Of a stretch of DNA of 64,000 bases, positions 53,681 to 62,047 are shown piece after piece. The position numbers and the translations under genes are program-made. Below the pieces are notes generated by a model that worked only from the letters and a program-made list of their open reading frames with translations, ran no database searches and was not told where the DNA came from. Source of the stretch: Syntrophobacter sp963666995 (GTDB taxonomy: Bacteria > Desulfobacterota > Syntrophobacteria > Syntrophobacterales > Syntrophobacteraceae); assembly GCA_963666995.1 (NCBI GenBank), contig OY762941.1:2232001-2296000 (forward strand), read 5' to 3'. The first letter of the stretch is position 1. Each line of letters begins with the position of its first letter.

Positions 53681-53702
53681 AACATATGTTTGGTCCTGTC
53701 AA
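53681..53702 (-). promoter_or_regulatory. Candidate CecR-like operator and -35 box
   Basis: The perfect palindrome AACATATGTT (53681-53690) sits 6 bases from a consensus TTGACA (53697-53702 on the complement). The palindrome lies in the promoter spacer, where a TetR repressor would block RNA polymerase. Direct GTTTG repeats at about 10-12 base spacing (53662-53692) may extend the site. Confidence 0.5.
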
Positions 53703-53934
53703 GAAAAATTTCAGCACGTGCTCCCGGTTTTCGGAGGCCTGTACTTGCTGAAAACTATGTCGGCAGCACATGTTATGCCCGGTTTTTGAAGGAAAATACG
53801 GTACCTTCAAGCGAATGAAAAGTGAGAAAGATTCGTCGATTTCAACCGCCGAGCGCTGCCGTCAGCACAAATGGACATTTCATTTGCTCTCGATGCGGCC
53901 ACTTCATTTGGTTGGTTCAACTTGATGAAAACTA

Positions 53935-53962
53935 TTGGCAACCGGAGATTCTTCTCTATAAT
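53935..53962 (+). promoter_or_regulatory. Sigma-70 promoter of the PAS kinase gene
   Basis: TTGGCA (53935-53940) and a perfect TATAAT (53957-53962) are separated by 16 bases. Transcription would start near 53969, about 150 bases before the ATG at 54123. Confidence 0.65.
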
Positions 53963-54122
53963 ATCACCTCAGTCCTTCAATTCGGGATGTTTCGATCGGT
54001 AACTCCATCTCAAGCAGTCATATCTTTCCCATCGGCATTTCATTCTGAGAAGAATCGGCCGGCCGCCGTGTCAGGAGTATTTCCGGTATTATTTTTTCGG
54101 CCCAGTTTATTTTGGGGAAGGC

Positions 54123-56126
54123 ATGAAGATACAAGTCCCGGAAAAGCCGAAGAAGTCGGTGAAGAGCAGGAAGCGGGCGGTCCAACCCGGCGGGGAAACC
54201 GGGGTTGAACTGAGGGAAACCGTCAAGGCCCTGCAGGAAAGAGCGGAGCTGCTCCACCTCATGATGGACGCTCTTCCCGTCACCATATCCTACGTGGACG
54301 CAGACCAGCGCTACCGGCTCAACAACAGGACATATGAAGAATGGTTCGACTGTTGCCTGGATGATATGACGGGCAGGCACCTCAGCGAGGTGCTGAGTGA
54401 ACAACACTACGCCGAAATCCTGAGACATGTAGAAGCTGCTCTCGCCGGTCGGATGGTTTCCCACGAACGCATCGTGCCCTTCAAGGACGGTACGGCCCAC
54501 TATATTACGGCGAGCTATGTCCCACATTTCGGCGCCGAGGGTGAAGTCAAGGGGTTCTTTTCACTGGGCGTGGACATCACCGAACGCAGGAACGCCGAAA
54601 ATCGGCTGGCATACAAGGCTTACCTCCTTGCCGCGGTGAATGAAGCCGTTATCGCAAGCGACGACCGGTTTGTCCTGACAGCCTGGAATCAGGCCGCCGA
54701 AAAGATCCTGGGGTGGAAATCCTCCGAAGTCCTGGGCCGTCCCGCACGAGATGTAATGCATGCGGAGTTCAGCGGCGTAGACCGGGAAGAGGCATTGCAA
54801 AAGTTGCAGGACGCGGGTTGTTTGCGTACCGAAATGATCTTCTTGAGGAAGGACGGCTCTCCGGTTTGTGTCGAGACAACCATTACGGCATTGAAAGACG
54901 AGTGCGGAGCAACGACCGGCTATGTTTCCGTCCATCGGGACATCAGCGAACGCAAACGGGCGCAGGAGGAGCTTCGGACTTCCCATCAGCAGCTTTTTGA
55001 CATCATCGAGTTCCTGCCGGATGCGACCTTCGTAATCGACCGCGAAAGCAGGGTTATCGCATGGAACCGAGCCATCGAGGAGATGACCGGGGTCAGCAAG
55101 AAAGAGGTTCTCGGGATGACCGGGCATGCCTATGCGATTCCCTTTTACGGAGATCCCAGACCGATACTGATCGACCTCGTGTTTGACAGTGGGATCGATC
55201 TCAGCGAGTATTACGATTTCATAGAGAGGAAGGGAAACACCGTATTCGGGGAAGTCTTTGCCCCAAACGCATACAACGGCAAAGGGGCCTATCTTTGGGG
55301 AACCGCATCGCCGCTTTTCGACGCCAGGGGGAACCTGATCGGTGCCATCCAGTCCATTCGAGACATCACCGACCGGAAAAAGGCCAGAGACGCCGTTGTC
55401 CAGTCGGAAAAACAGCTTCGGTATCTGTCCGCGCGGCTGTTGAAGGCCCAGGAGGAAGAACGCAAGCGAATCGCCAGAGAACTGCATGACAGCACCGGGC
55501 AGTCGCTTGCCGCGCTGAAGTTCTATGTGGAAAGCGCATTGAGTTCCAGGCACAAAGGCAAGACCACGGAAATGTACAAATCCTTCGAACGGCTCATCCC
55601 CATGATCCAGACCGCCATAGAAGAGGCCCGGAGGATCTATATGGGGCTCAGGCCGTCCATGCTGGATGACCTCGGAATAACGACGACAATCAAATGGTAC
55701 TGCCGTGAAATTCAGGAGACGTGCCCGGGTGTCAGGATTGAAGAGCAGGTCGATATCGCCGAAGAGGAGATCCCGGACGCCCTGAAGATCGTTATTTTCA
55801 GGATCATTCAGGAGGCGTTCAACAACATCATCAAATACAGTGAAGCGGGATATGTGCAGGTTTCCCTGGTAAAGAACGATTCGAGCATCGAGCTGACCAT
55901 AGCGGACGACGGCCTGGGATTCGATATCGAGTCCTACTTGCGCAGAGGGCATCACGAGCGCGGGCTGGGACTCGCCGGGATGAAGGAGCGCATGGAACTG
56001 ACGGGTGGGACTTTCTCCATCAAGTCAAGCCGAGGGCATGGAACCACAGTCCATGGGACCTGGCCCCTCCACGCGAACGGTTCCGACAGCGATGCAGCGT
56101 TTGAGATGAGCGGCGGGGTGATTTGA
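54123..56126 (+). CDS. Cytoplasmic histidine kinase, three PAS domains + HisKA_3 + HATPase
   Basis: The 667-residue kinase has no membrane segment. PAS 1 is about residues 40-160 (ending GVDITERRNAE), PAS 2 about 165-280 (VHRDISERKRAQ) and PAS 3 about 290-425 (IRDITDRKKA). HisKA_3 has phospho-acceptor H455 (RIARELHDSTGQSLAAL). HATPase_c has DDGLGFDIES and GLGLAGMKERMELTGG. It likely senses redox or a small ligand in the cytoplasm. No response regulator is adjacent. Its stop overlaps the TTG start of the MFS gene, so kinase and exporter are co-expressed. Its kinase core resembles that of the gene at 39608. Confidence 0.93.
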   Translation: MKIQVPEKPKKSVKSRKRAVQPGGETGVELRETVKALQERAELLHLMMDALPVTISYVDADQRYRLNNRTYEEWFDCCLDDMTGRHLSEVLSEQHYAEILRHVEAALAGRMVSHERIVPFKDGTAHYITASYVPHFGAEGEVKGFFSLGVDITERRNAENRLAYKAYLLAAVNEAVIASDDRFVLTAWNQAAEKILGWKSSEVLGRPARDVMHAEFSGVDREEALQKLQDAGCLRTEMIFLRKDGSPVCVETTITALKDECGATTGYVSVHRDISERKRAQEELRTSHQQLFDIIEFLPDATFVIDRESRVIAWNRAIEEMTGVSKKEVLGMTGHAYAIPFYGDPRPILIDLVFDSGIDLSEYYDFIERKGNTVFGEVFAPNAYNGKGAYLWGTASPLFDARGNLIGAIQSIRDITDRKKARDAVVQSEKQLRYLSARLLKAQEEERKRIARELHDSTGQSLAALKFYVESALSSRHKGKTTEMYKSFERLIPMIQTAIEEARRIYMGLRPSMLDDLGITTTIKWYCREIQETCPGVRIEEQVDIAEEEIPDALKIVIFRIIQEAFNNIIKYSEAGYVQVSLVKNDSSIELTIADDGLGFDIESYLRRGHHERGLGLAGMKERMELTGGTFSIKSSRGHGTTVHGTWPLHANGSDSDAAFEMSGGVI

Positions 56127-57682
56127 GGCAGTTGGAAGATTCAGTCATTACGCATCCCGGGCCTCGCTCCCTAAGCGCAAGAAGCCGGGCTTTCGTTATC
56201 GCGGCCGCAATGCTCGCCCTTTTCCTCGGCGCTCTCGATGCCCTGGTGATGGGGGCCGCCATGCCGACCATAGTGGCCGACCTTGGCGGGCTGCCTCTGT
56301 ACAGTTGGGTCTTCTCATCCTACCTGCTGACCCGCGCGATCAGCCTTCCCATCTTCGGGAAACTATGCGACATCTTCGACAGCAAGCGGCTTTACATCGT
56401 CGCCATTGCAACATTCGTCCTGAGTTCGATGCTCGGCGGGGCGGCACACAGCATGTTCCAGCTTATCGTCTGCCGAGCGCTGCAGGGAATCGGGGCGGGT
56501 GGGACTTTCGCCCTGGCCTATATCGTGGTGTCGGACCTTTCTCCCCCGGACAAGCGCGCCAAATGGATGGGGTTCATCAGTTTCGTCTGGGGAGTTGCGA
56601 GCATTCTGGGACCGGCCCTTGGCGGGTTCATCGTCGCTTTTTTCTCGTGGCGGTGGATCTTCTACGTCAATGTCCCCCTGGGCTGTGCGGCACTTCTTGG
56701 AATCATTTTCTATTTGCAGGACGTACGCGAGAAAAGACGCGGGGCCTCGATCGACTACCTGGGGGCGTTAACCCTGACATTGGCCGTTCTCGGGATCCTG
56801 ACCGCCTTCCTGCTTGGAGGACGGACCTACCCCTGGCTTTCTCCTGAAATCGCGATCATATTCGGGATATCCATTGTTGCGGGCGTCGGCTTTGTGTTCG
56901 CCGAAAATTCGGCCGGCGAACCCATCCTCTCGCTCTCCTTTTTTCGAAATAGCGAGTTCAGCCTGGCCAATACTTCTGCTTTTTTCAGCAGCTTTGCGAT
57001 TTTCTCTCTCTCTTCGTTCAGCCCTCTTTTCATTCAGGGGGCTTTGGGCAAAAGCCCGGCACAGTTGGGCGTGGCGATGGTCCCCCTCACCCTGTGCTGG
57101 TCGGCGGGATCGATCACCTGCGGCCAACTCATGCGCAGGCACAGCGAAAAGTGGTTCAGCCTGTTTGGATCCTGCTTCCTGGTGGCAAGCGCCATCGCAA
57201 CACTCACCTTTTCCTCTGCGACCTCCCTTCTCGCCTGTTCGGGCACCCTGGCGCTGGCCGGTTACGGGATGGGTATCGTCTCGGTCAGTACGCTCCTCAT
57301 TGTCCAGGAGAGCGTCGATTCCTCGAACCTCGGCGTTGCGACCGCATCCCAACAGTTTTTGAGGACTGTGGGAGGCACCATCGGAGTCGGCGTTTCGGGG
57401 AGCCTGGTTACGGCCCAACTCATGAAGGTCCTCGATCCCCTGGTGCACTCGTCTCTCAAGGACCAGATTCCGGCATCCATTTCTTCTCACCTGGCCGACA
57501 ACATCGAGACCCTTTTCCAGCCCGGCGTTCAGGCGACTCTTTCGGCAACCGTTCAAAAAGCCCTGCAGGAAGCCGTTGCCGGCGGACTCGTCACGGTCTT
57601 CCGGCTTGTGCTGGCGACGGCCGTAGTGAGTCTCTTGTGCTGCGTTCTTCTTCCCCGTCCGAAGACTCGCCCCATGCCCTGA
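56123..57682 (+). CDS. MFS multidrug exporter, DHA2 (14-TM, EmrB-like) family
   Basis: The 519-residue protein has about 14 helices. It contains LGALDALVMGAAMPTIVADLGG (TM1), GKLCDIFDSKRLYIV (motif A position) and RALQGIGAGGTFALAYIVV. The motif C-like segment is VWGVASILGPALGGFIV. It exports lipophilic compounds against proton entry. The TTG start at 56123 overlaps the kinase stop. A later in-frame start would cut TM1, so the early start is preferred. No EmrA partner is nearby. Confidence 0.92.
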   Translation: MRQLEDSVITHPGPRSLSARSRAFVIAAAMLALFLGALDALVMGAAMPTIVADLGGLPLYSWVFSSYLLTRAISLPIFGKLCDIFDSKRLYIVAIATFVLSSMLGGAAHSMFQLIVCRALQGIGAGGTFALAYIVVSDLSPPDKRAKWMGFISFVWGVASILGPALGGFIVAFFSWRWIFYVNVPLGCAALLGIIFYLQDVREKRRGASIDYLGALTLTLAVLGILTAFLLGGRTYPWLSPEIAIIFGISIVAGVGFVFAENSAGEPILSLSFFRNSEFSLANTSAFFSSFAIFSLSSFSPLFIQGALGKSPAQLGVAMVPLTLCWSAGSITCGQLMRRHSEKWFSLFGSCFLVASAIATLTFSSATSLLACSGTLALAGYGMGIVSVSTLLIVQESVDSSNLGVATASQQFLRTVGGTIGVGVSGSLVTAQLMKVLDPLVHSSLKDQIPASISSHLADNIETLFQPGVQATLSATVQKALQEAVAGGLVTVFRLVLATAVVSLLCCVLLPRPKTRPMP

Positions 57683-57728
57683 TTTCCGGGGGATTGCGAG
57701 GGCGCGCTCCGAACCGGGGCTGCGCTCG

Positions 57729-58241
57729 TTAAGGAATGGAGTTTCCCGGCAGAACGTCGTCGAGGGCTGCTTGAAGTCTTGTCACATCTTCATGCAGCAA
57801 TGAAGTCCGGAAAACCCTTCCATTGAATTTCCATATTTCTTCCAGGATATTGTCCAGATGTTCCCTGGCAATGATGCACAAAGCCGACGTGCCCGGTTTC
57901 AGGTGAGCGGCCAGGTCTCTCATGAAATCTTCATCGACGCCTGCATGGGAAAGGGACCCGGAAACCGCTCCGACGACGGCGCCTGTCGCCAGGCCGAACA
58001 GGGCGAAAATCGGATTGAGCAGCATGACCCCGATGAGCGTCCCGAGGAATCCTCCGCCAACCATGCCGCTGACCGTAAAGTGGGTCATATGGTGGAGTTT
58101 CACCTTGCCCTGCCTGGTTCTGACCAAAACGACCGCGTCCTCCAGTTCGACAAGGTGTTCGCCCTGCTTTCTCAGCAGATCGAGGCGCACCTCTTCAGCT
58201 TTCAATTCATCCTCAAAAAGACTCACCACCAACTCGCTCAT
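57729..58241 (-). CDS. DUF1269 family membrane protein
   Basis: The 170-residue protein has a DUF1269 opening (VSLFEDELKAEEVRLDLLRKQGEHLVELEDAVVLVRT). A Gly-rich hydrophobic pair follows (VSGMVGGGFLGTLIGVMLLNPIFALFGLATGAVVGAVSG). A soluble C-terminal part ends it (LAAHLKPGTSALCIIA). It is an inner-membrane protein of unknown function. GGGAGGAG precedes the ATG. It converges on the MFS gene. Confidence 0.9.
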   Translation of the reverse strand: MSELVVSLFEDELKAEEVRLDLLRKQGEHLVELEDAVVLVRTRQGKVKLHHMTHFTVSGMVGGGFLGTLIGVMLLNPIFALFGLATGAVVGAVSGSLSHAGVDEDFMRDLAAHLKPGTSALCIIAREHLDNILEEIWKFNGRVFRTSLLHEDVTRLQAALDDVLPGNSIP

Positions 58242-58607
58242 GATCTCCTCCCTTCTTTCTGAAAGACCTCAGCCATTCATCTGCTCCGGCTCTGTGCTCT
58301 CCGCCTCCCGGGATCATCCCTTGAAAGCGGAAGTGCCGATGCTCCCTGTCCTGACCGGCCACACAGTTGTCTGCCGCAAAACAGCCTGTATCCCTCCACT
58401 CCGGAGAGTGAGCATCCGGAGCAACCGGCTGCCCCCACGAGCGATAGTGCGAGTTGCGCTCACGTGAATGCCGCAGTCCGGACAGTACAGGACAACTCTA
58501 TGATAAATATCGTCCAACGCGGGATCCAGTGAGGGTTCGATTATATAGGGGAATCGAAGGCGAATTCGAAGGCTGTGGGCTTCAGGTCGAGACAAAGAGC
58601 AATGTAG

Positions 58608-58634
58608 GGTGGGCACAGCTCCACCGTGCCCACC
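58608..58634. repeat. Hairpin GGTGGGCAC/GTGCCCACC
   Basis: A perfect 9-bp stem GGTGGGCAC (58608-58616) and GTGCCCACC (58626-58634) with a 9-base loop. Such GTAGGGTGGGCAC elements occur as dispersed intergenic repeats in many genomes. No second copy was noticed in this window. Confidence 0.6.
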
Positions 58635-58674
58635 ATTCTTCAGCCATCGGGTGGATACGGTGAGCAACGGGTAA

Positions 58675-58792
58675 CACGGACAACTTGTTGCCCGTGCGCG
58701 AAGCGCAAGAGGTTCAAAGGTTGAGTCCTACAAGGACAACGAAGGATTTGGCCGTTCCTCTTGTCCTTACGGACCCGGACAACAAGTTGTCC
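58675..58792. repeat. Pair of REP-like palindromes
   Basis: Copy one is CACGGACAAC-TT-GTTGCCCGTG (58675-58696), followed by GCGAAGCGCAAGAGGT, which matches the sequence after the palindrome at 6279. Copy two is GGACAAC-AA-GTTGTCC (58777-58792) with flanks CTCTTGTCC and GGCCACCCG that match those at 6163. The order of the two types is reversed relative to 6163-6303. Confidence 0.75.
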
Positions 58793-58897
58793 AGGCCACC
58801 CGCGGAGCGGGGGTACGACTCACCGAAGACATTCCATTCCCGGAGGCATCTCCCGTGGAATCGCTCGGGTCAGGTTATCGTCACGCGTCCGCCTCGT

Positions 58898-59584
58898 TCA
58901 TCTGAGGCGCTTGATATCCCATGGGTTGTAAGCCGGTTGCTTGCCGTCTATGACGATTCCGAAGTGGTTGAGGATGTTGCCTTTCTGATCCTTGTCGTGC
59001 CAGCGGTCCAGAAATTCGGAGATCGGAATGTAGGTGAAGTCGCCGAGCGTCGCGGGGTCCATGAAATAAAAGTTCTTGCCGTCATAACCCACCGCCACCA
59101 CGTAATGACCGTCTTCCCAGTCCGACGGCCAGTCCACGTGGTGTCCGGGCCACGCCTGGATTGAGAGGATGGTTGGTTTCTTCCGGTCCATCAGGTCTTT
59201 GAGTTCATCCAGAGTCATGTCGAAGTGTACGCGAACCCGGTAACCGCGCTTTGTAGCGACTTTTTGAATCATCAGGTAGCTGGTGCCTTGATCCGGGTCC
59301 GCCTTGAGCAGCCTGGCGAGCTTGTCGTTTCGGATATCGTCGCCGTAGTAGCCAAAGACCGACTGCACAGCGGACACGCCGCACGTGTAGCCGGTCGATT
59401 GACGGACGAGCGGGAGCCGGACGCGGATCGGGTTCCCGAACAGGCACGACACGCCGGCCTGTTCGATGGAGCCGGGATCGGTGATGTTGGCGGGTTCTCC
59501 GGCAGAAAGCGGCCGGAAGCTGAAAAGGAAGGCGCAAAAGACAAACAGTGAAACGAAAGACCGGGTTCGGCGGATAGCGAACAT
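58898..59584 (-). CDS. Exported C39-like cysteine peptidase domain protein
   Basis: The 228-residue protein has a signal segment (about residues 9-28). A papain-like C39 domain follows: C68 in RQSTGYTCGVSAVQSV, H160 in DGHYVVAVGYDG and D176 in FMDPATLG form the triad. Free C39 domains outside bacteriocin exporters are found as periplasmic or surface peptidases. No double-Gly leader peptide gene is nearby. The substrate is unknown. It is a single gene. Confidence 0.87.
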   Translation of the reverse strand: MFAIRRTRSFVSLFVFCAFLFSFRPLSAGEPANITDPGSIEQAGVSCLFGNPIRVRLPLVRQSTGYTCGVSAVQSVFGYYGDDIRNDKLARLLKADPDQGTSYLMIQKVATKRGYRVRVHFDMTLDELKDLMDRKKPTILSIQAWPGHHVDWPSDWEDGHYVVAVGYDGKNFYFMDPATLGDFTYIPISEFLDRWHDKDQKGNILNHFGIVIDGKQPAYNPWDIKRLR

Positions 59585-59701
59585 CTCGTTTCCCTCCGTT
59601 TTGGATGAGACGGCGGCTTACTGCGAGCCCCGATGCGCAACCCGCTCCGATTGCGGCAGTTGGTGATATTTAGCACAGTTTTTGCCCGGACACGAGAGAA
59701 C

Positions 59702-59738
59702 TCCGCCCCCCGGCCGGCCAAAACGGCCGGGGGGCGGA
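59702..59738. terminator. 15-bp GC-rich hairpin after the quinone reductase gene
   Basis: TCCGCCCCCCGGCCG and CGGCCGGGGGGCGGA form a perfect 15-bp stem with loop GCCAAAA (59717-59723). It lies 34 bases beyond the reductase stop on the minus strand. The tail (GTTCTCTC) is only weakly T-rich, so termination may be partial. Confidence 0.65.
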
Positions 59739-59771
59739 ATTGCGGCGAGAAACCTTTGAAACGCCCGTATT

Positions 59772-60746
59772 TCAGGGAATCAGGAGCGAAGACCCGGTGG
59801 TCTTTCGAGCTTCGAGATCGCGATGGGCCTGTGCGGCGTCGGCGAGGGGATAAGTTTGCCGGATGTCTATCTTCACAACCCCCTTCTCCACCACATCGAA
59901 CAGGTCCCGGGCATGGGCGAGCAGGTCCTCGCGCCTGGCCGTATAGGTCATAAGTGTCGGCCGCGTAAGGAAAAGCGAACCCTTGGCCGAAAGAATGGCC
60001 GGTTCGAAGGGCGGGACGGACCCGCTCGATTGACCGAAGCTCACCATCATCCCCATGGGCTTCAGGCAATCCAGTGATTTCATGAAAGTGGCCTGACCCA
60101 CCGAATCATAGACCACGTCCACTCCTTTCCCGCCGAGGATTTCCTTTACCCGGTTGACGAAATCCTCTTCACGGTACAGGATGGGATAATCGCAACCCTT
60201 GCTCCGGGCGAGTTCGGCCTTTTCCTTTGAACCGACCGTCCCGATCACGGTCGCTCCGAGATGTTTCGCCCACTGGCAGACGATGGACCCTACTCCCCCC
60301 GCCGCCGCATGGATGAGAACCGCATCCCCGAACTTGACGTTGTAGCAGCCTCGCAGGAGGTAGCGGGCGGTCATCCCCTTCAGCATCATGGCGGCCGCCT
60401 GCCGCGTGGAGATGCCTTCGGGGAGCCTCACCAGCCGGTGCGCCGGAATACGGCGGATTTCAGCATATGCGCCGGGGGGATTCCCCGCGTAGGCGACCCG
60501 GTCCCCGACCGCGACTTCGGTCACTCCCTCGCCGGTCTCTTCCACGATGCCCGCGCCCTCCATTCCGATGATGCCCGGAAGAGGGTAGGGGTAGAGACCC
60601 GTCCGGAGGTAGACGTCGATGAAATTCACTCCGACGGCTTCATGGCGCACAAGCGCTTCACCCGGACCCGGCTTGCCCGGAAAATATTCTTCCAGCCGCA
60701 AGACTTCCGGCCCGCCTTTTTCATATGCAATAATAGCCTTTGACAT
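59772..60746 (-). CDS. NADPH:quinone oxidoreductase, zeta-crystallin (QorA) family
   Basis: The 324-residue medium-chain dehydrogenase has GroES-like N-domain motifs (VGVNFIDVYLRTGLYPYPLPGIIGMEGAGIV) and the NADPH-binding motif AAAGGVGSIVCQWAKHLGA. The typical QorA sequence DVVYDSVGQATF follows. It lacks zinc ligands, as expected. It reduces quinones with NADPH in the cytoplasm. The ATG at 60746 follows GAGAGGTG. The upstream in-frame extension has no family similarity. Confidence 0.93.
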   Translation of the reverse strand: MSKAIIAYEKGGPEVLRLEEYFPGKPGPGEALVRHEAVGVNFIDVYLRTGLYPYPLPGIIGMEGAGIVEETGEGVTEVAVGDRVAYAGNPPGAYAEIRRIPAHRLVRLPEGISTRQAAAMMLKGMTARYLLRGCYNVKFGDAVLIHAAAGGVGSIVCQWAKHLGATVIGTVGSKEKAELARSKGCDYPILYREEDFVNRVKEILGGKGVDVVYDSVGQATFMKSLDCLKPMGMMVSFGQSSGSVPPFEPAILSAKGSLFLTRPTLMTYTARREDLLAHARDLFDVVEKGVVKIDIRQTYPLADAAQAHRDLEARKTTGSSLLIP

Positions 60747-61297
60747 AAGCACCTCTCTCATTTGCCGCCCGGAGGACGACAAAGCCTTCCTCGATTCCAT
60801 GCCAATGCGGATCGCATCCCTCAGTCACGTTCACAATGCTGCTCAGCAGCAAACAGAAGAATTCACCGGCCAGTTGTCAAGAGCCCGGTCCGGGCGGCGA
60901 GGGACTCCGGTCTCTTTGGAAAAGGAATCCATATCCTTGCTGCCGGGGAAGCAGGACAATAAGCTCCTCCCGCGCGGCGCGTCAAGTTCCGGGGTGTGAA
61001 CCGACAGGCAAGGGCAGGCATTTTTCGCCCGGTTTCATTCCGGGGCCGCTCTCATGCGGCTGCGGGCATCTCAGCAGGTTTCAGGATCCGCTTACGGCTA
61101 TTCAATGGATTTCTCGATTCAGGCCATAGAAAAGAGCGATATGTATTGTGCCATTTAGAGGGAAAAACCAATTAGACATTAATGACATCAATGACTTACA
61201 AGTAAACGGCAGTGATAAGCGCAAATTCTGACGTCCATCCGGAAAACGGCAGCAGGATAAAGATGTTCCCGGCTGCCGCTCCATATCGAGGCCTTGA
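60747..61297. other. Gene-free divergent region
   Basis: No supported gene or structured RNA in 551 bases. The stretch near 61125-61220 is AT-rich and should hold the promoter for the RelE-like gene. Confidence 0.35.
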
Positions 61298-61807
61298 ATG
61301 AATTTTAACGTTTGCCTGGATGCCAATCTCATAAAGCGGCTGAAGACGCTTCGACGGGCGGGGGGACGGGCCGCGAGAGCGGCCGGACACGCCGAGATCA
61401 TCATGAATGAGATGATGGCCGGAGATGTTTGCAGCCTGAAGCTTCTCGGCAGGCTGACGAGGCACGGCGAAGCCAGGATCAGAAACTGCATCAAGTACGA
61501 TCTGGTCGACGGTTATCGACTGGTGGCCATCAGGCGGGGGTGTGATTTTGTATTCGCTCACGTCGGAACGCACGACAACTGCGATCGCTGGATCAGGAAC
61601 AACGTGGGCATCGAGCCCGTGACGGACAAGAGAAGAAACGAGATCCACCGGGTTGAGACGGGTCCGCCGGATGCAGCGGAAACCGAAGGGGAAGCAGACC
61701 CTTTCGAAGACGATTACGACCGGCTTCTGATGCAAAACATCGATGAAAAGGACCTCAGGAAGATCTTCAGCGGCCTGTGCGGTGCGCACAAAGAAAAATC
61801 CGTATAA
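61298..61807 (+). CDS. RelE/ParE-like solitary protein
   Basis: The 169-residue protein has a core that resembles RelE-fold toxins: RIRNCIKYDLVDGYRLVAIRRG, then DFVFAHVGTHDNCDRWI, where the GTHD-x-C-DRW strand end is like that of YafQ/HigB-type proteins. N- and C-terminal extensions are charged. No antitoxin gene is adjacent in either direction. It may be an orphan toxin, a regulator or an RNA-binding protein. The assignment rests on fold-like motifs only. Confidence 0.5.
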   Translation: MNFNVCLDANLIKRLKTLRRAGGRAARAAGHAEIIMNEMMAGDVCSLKLLGRLTRHGEARIRNCIKYDLVDGYRLVAIRRGCDFVFAHVGTHDNCDRWIRNNVGIEPVTDKRRNEIHRVETGPPDAAETEGEADPFEDDYDRLLMQNIDEKDLRKIFSGLCGAHKEKSV

Positions 61808-62047
61808 GCGATAGAGGATTCGAGATCATTTCGAGGGGGATGGGGATGTTGAAAAGGACGGCGTTTCGAGGTGTGTTGTGGTGAGCGCTGCCCCTTCCTT
61901 TTCTTCCGAGGGAGGCCGGCTCCCCTTGGTGGAGGGTCGGCCTTTATTTCAGCGGTCATATCCCTTGAGGGAAAAAGTGCTTTCCCGTCAACGCTTTCCC
62001 TGGTGGGGAAGGGGACAAACCCGTATTCAGGCTGTTCCCGGACGGAA

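Larger units (their letters stand above)
58242..58897. other. Gene-free stretch with palindromic repeats
   Basis: No gene is supported in 656 bases. It contains three palindromic elements listed separately (58608-58634, 58675-58696, 58774-58792). Frames across it are repeat translations. Confidence 0.5.

Noticed and set aside
54561..55955. 464-codon open frame on the minus strand
   Set aside because: Antisense to the PAS histidine kinase; no ribosome-binding site and no recognisable motif.
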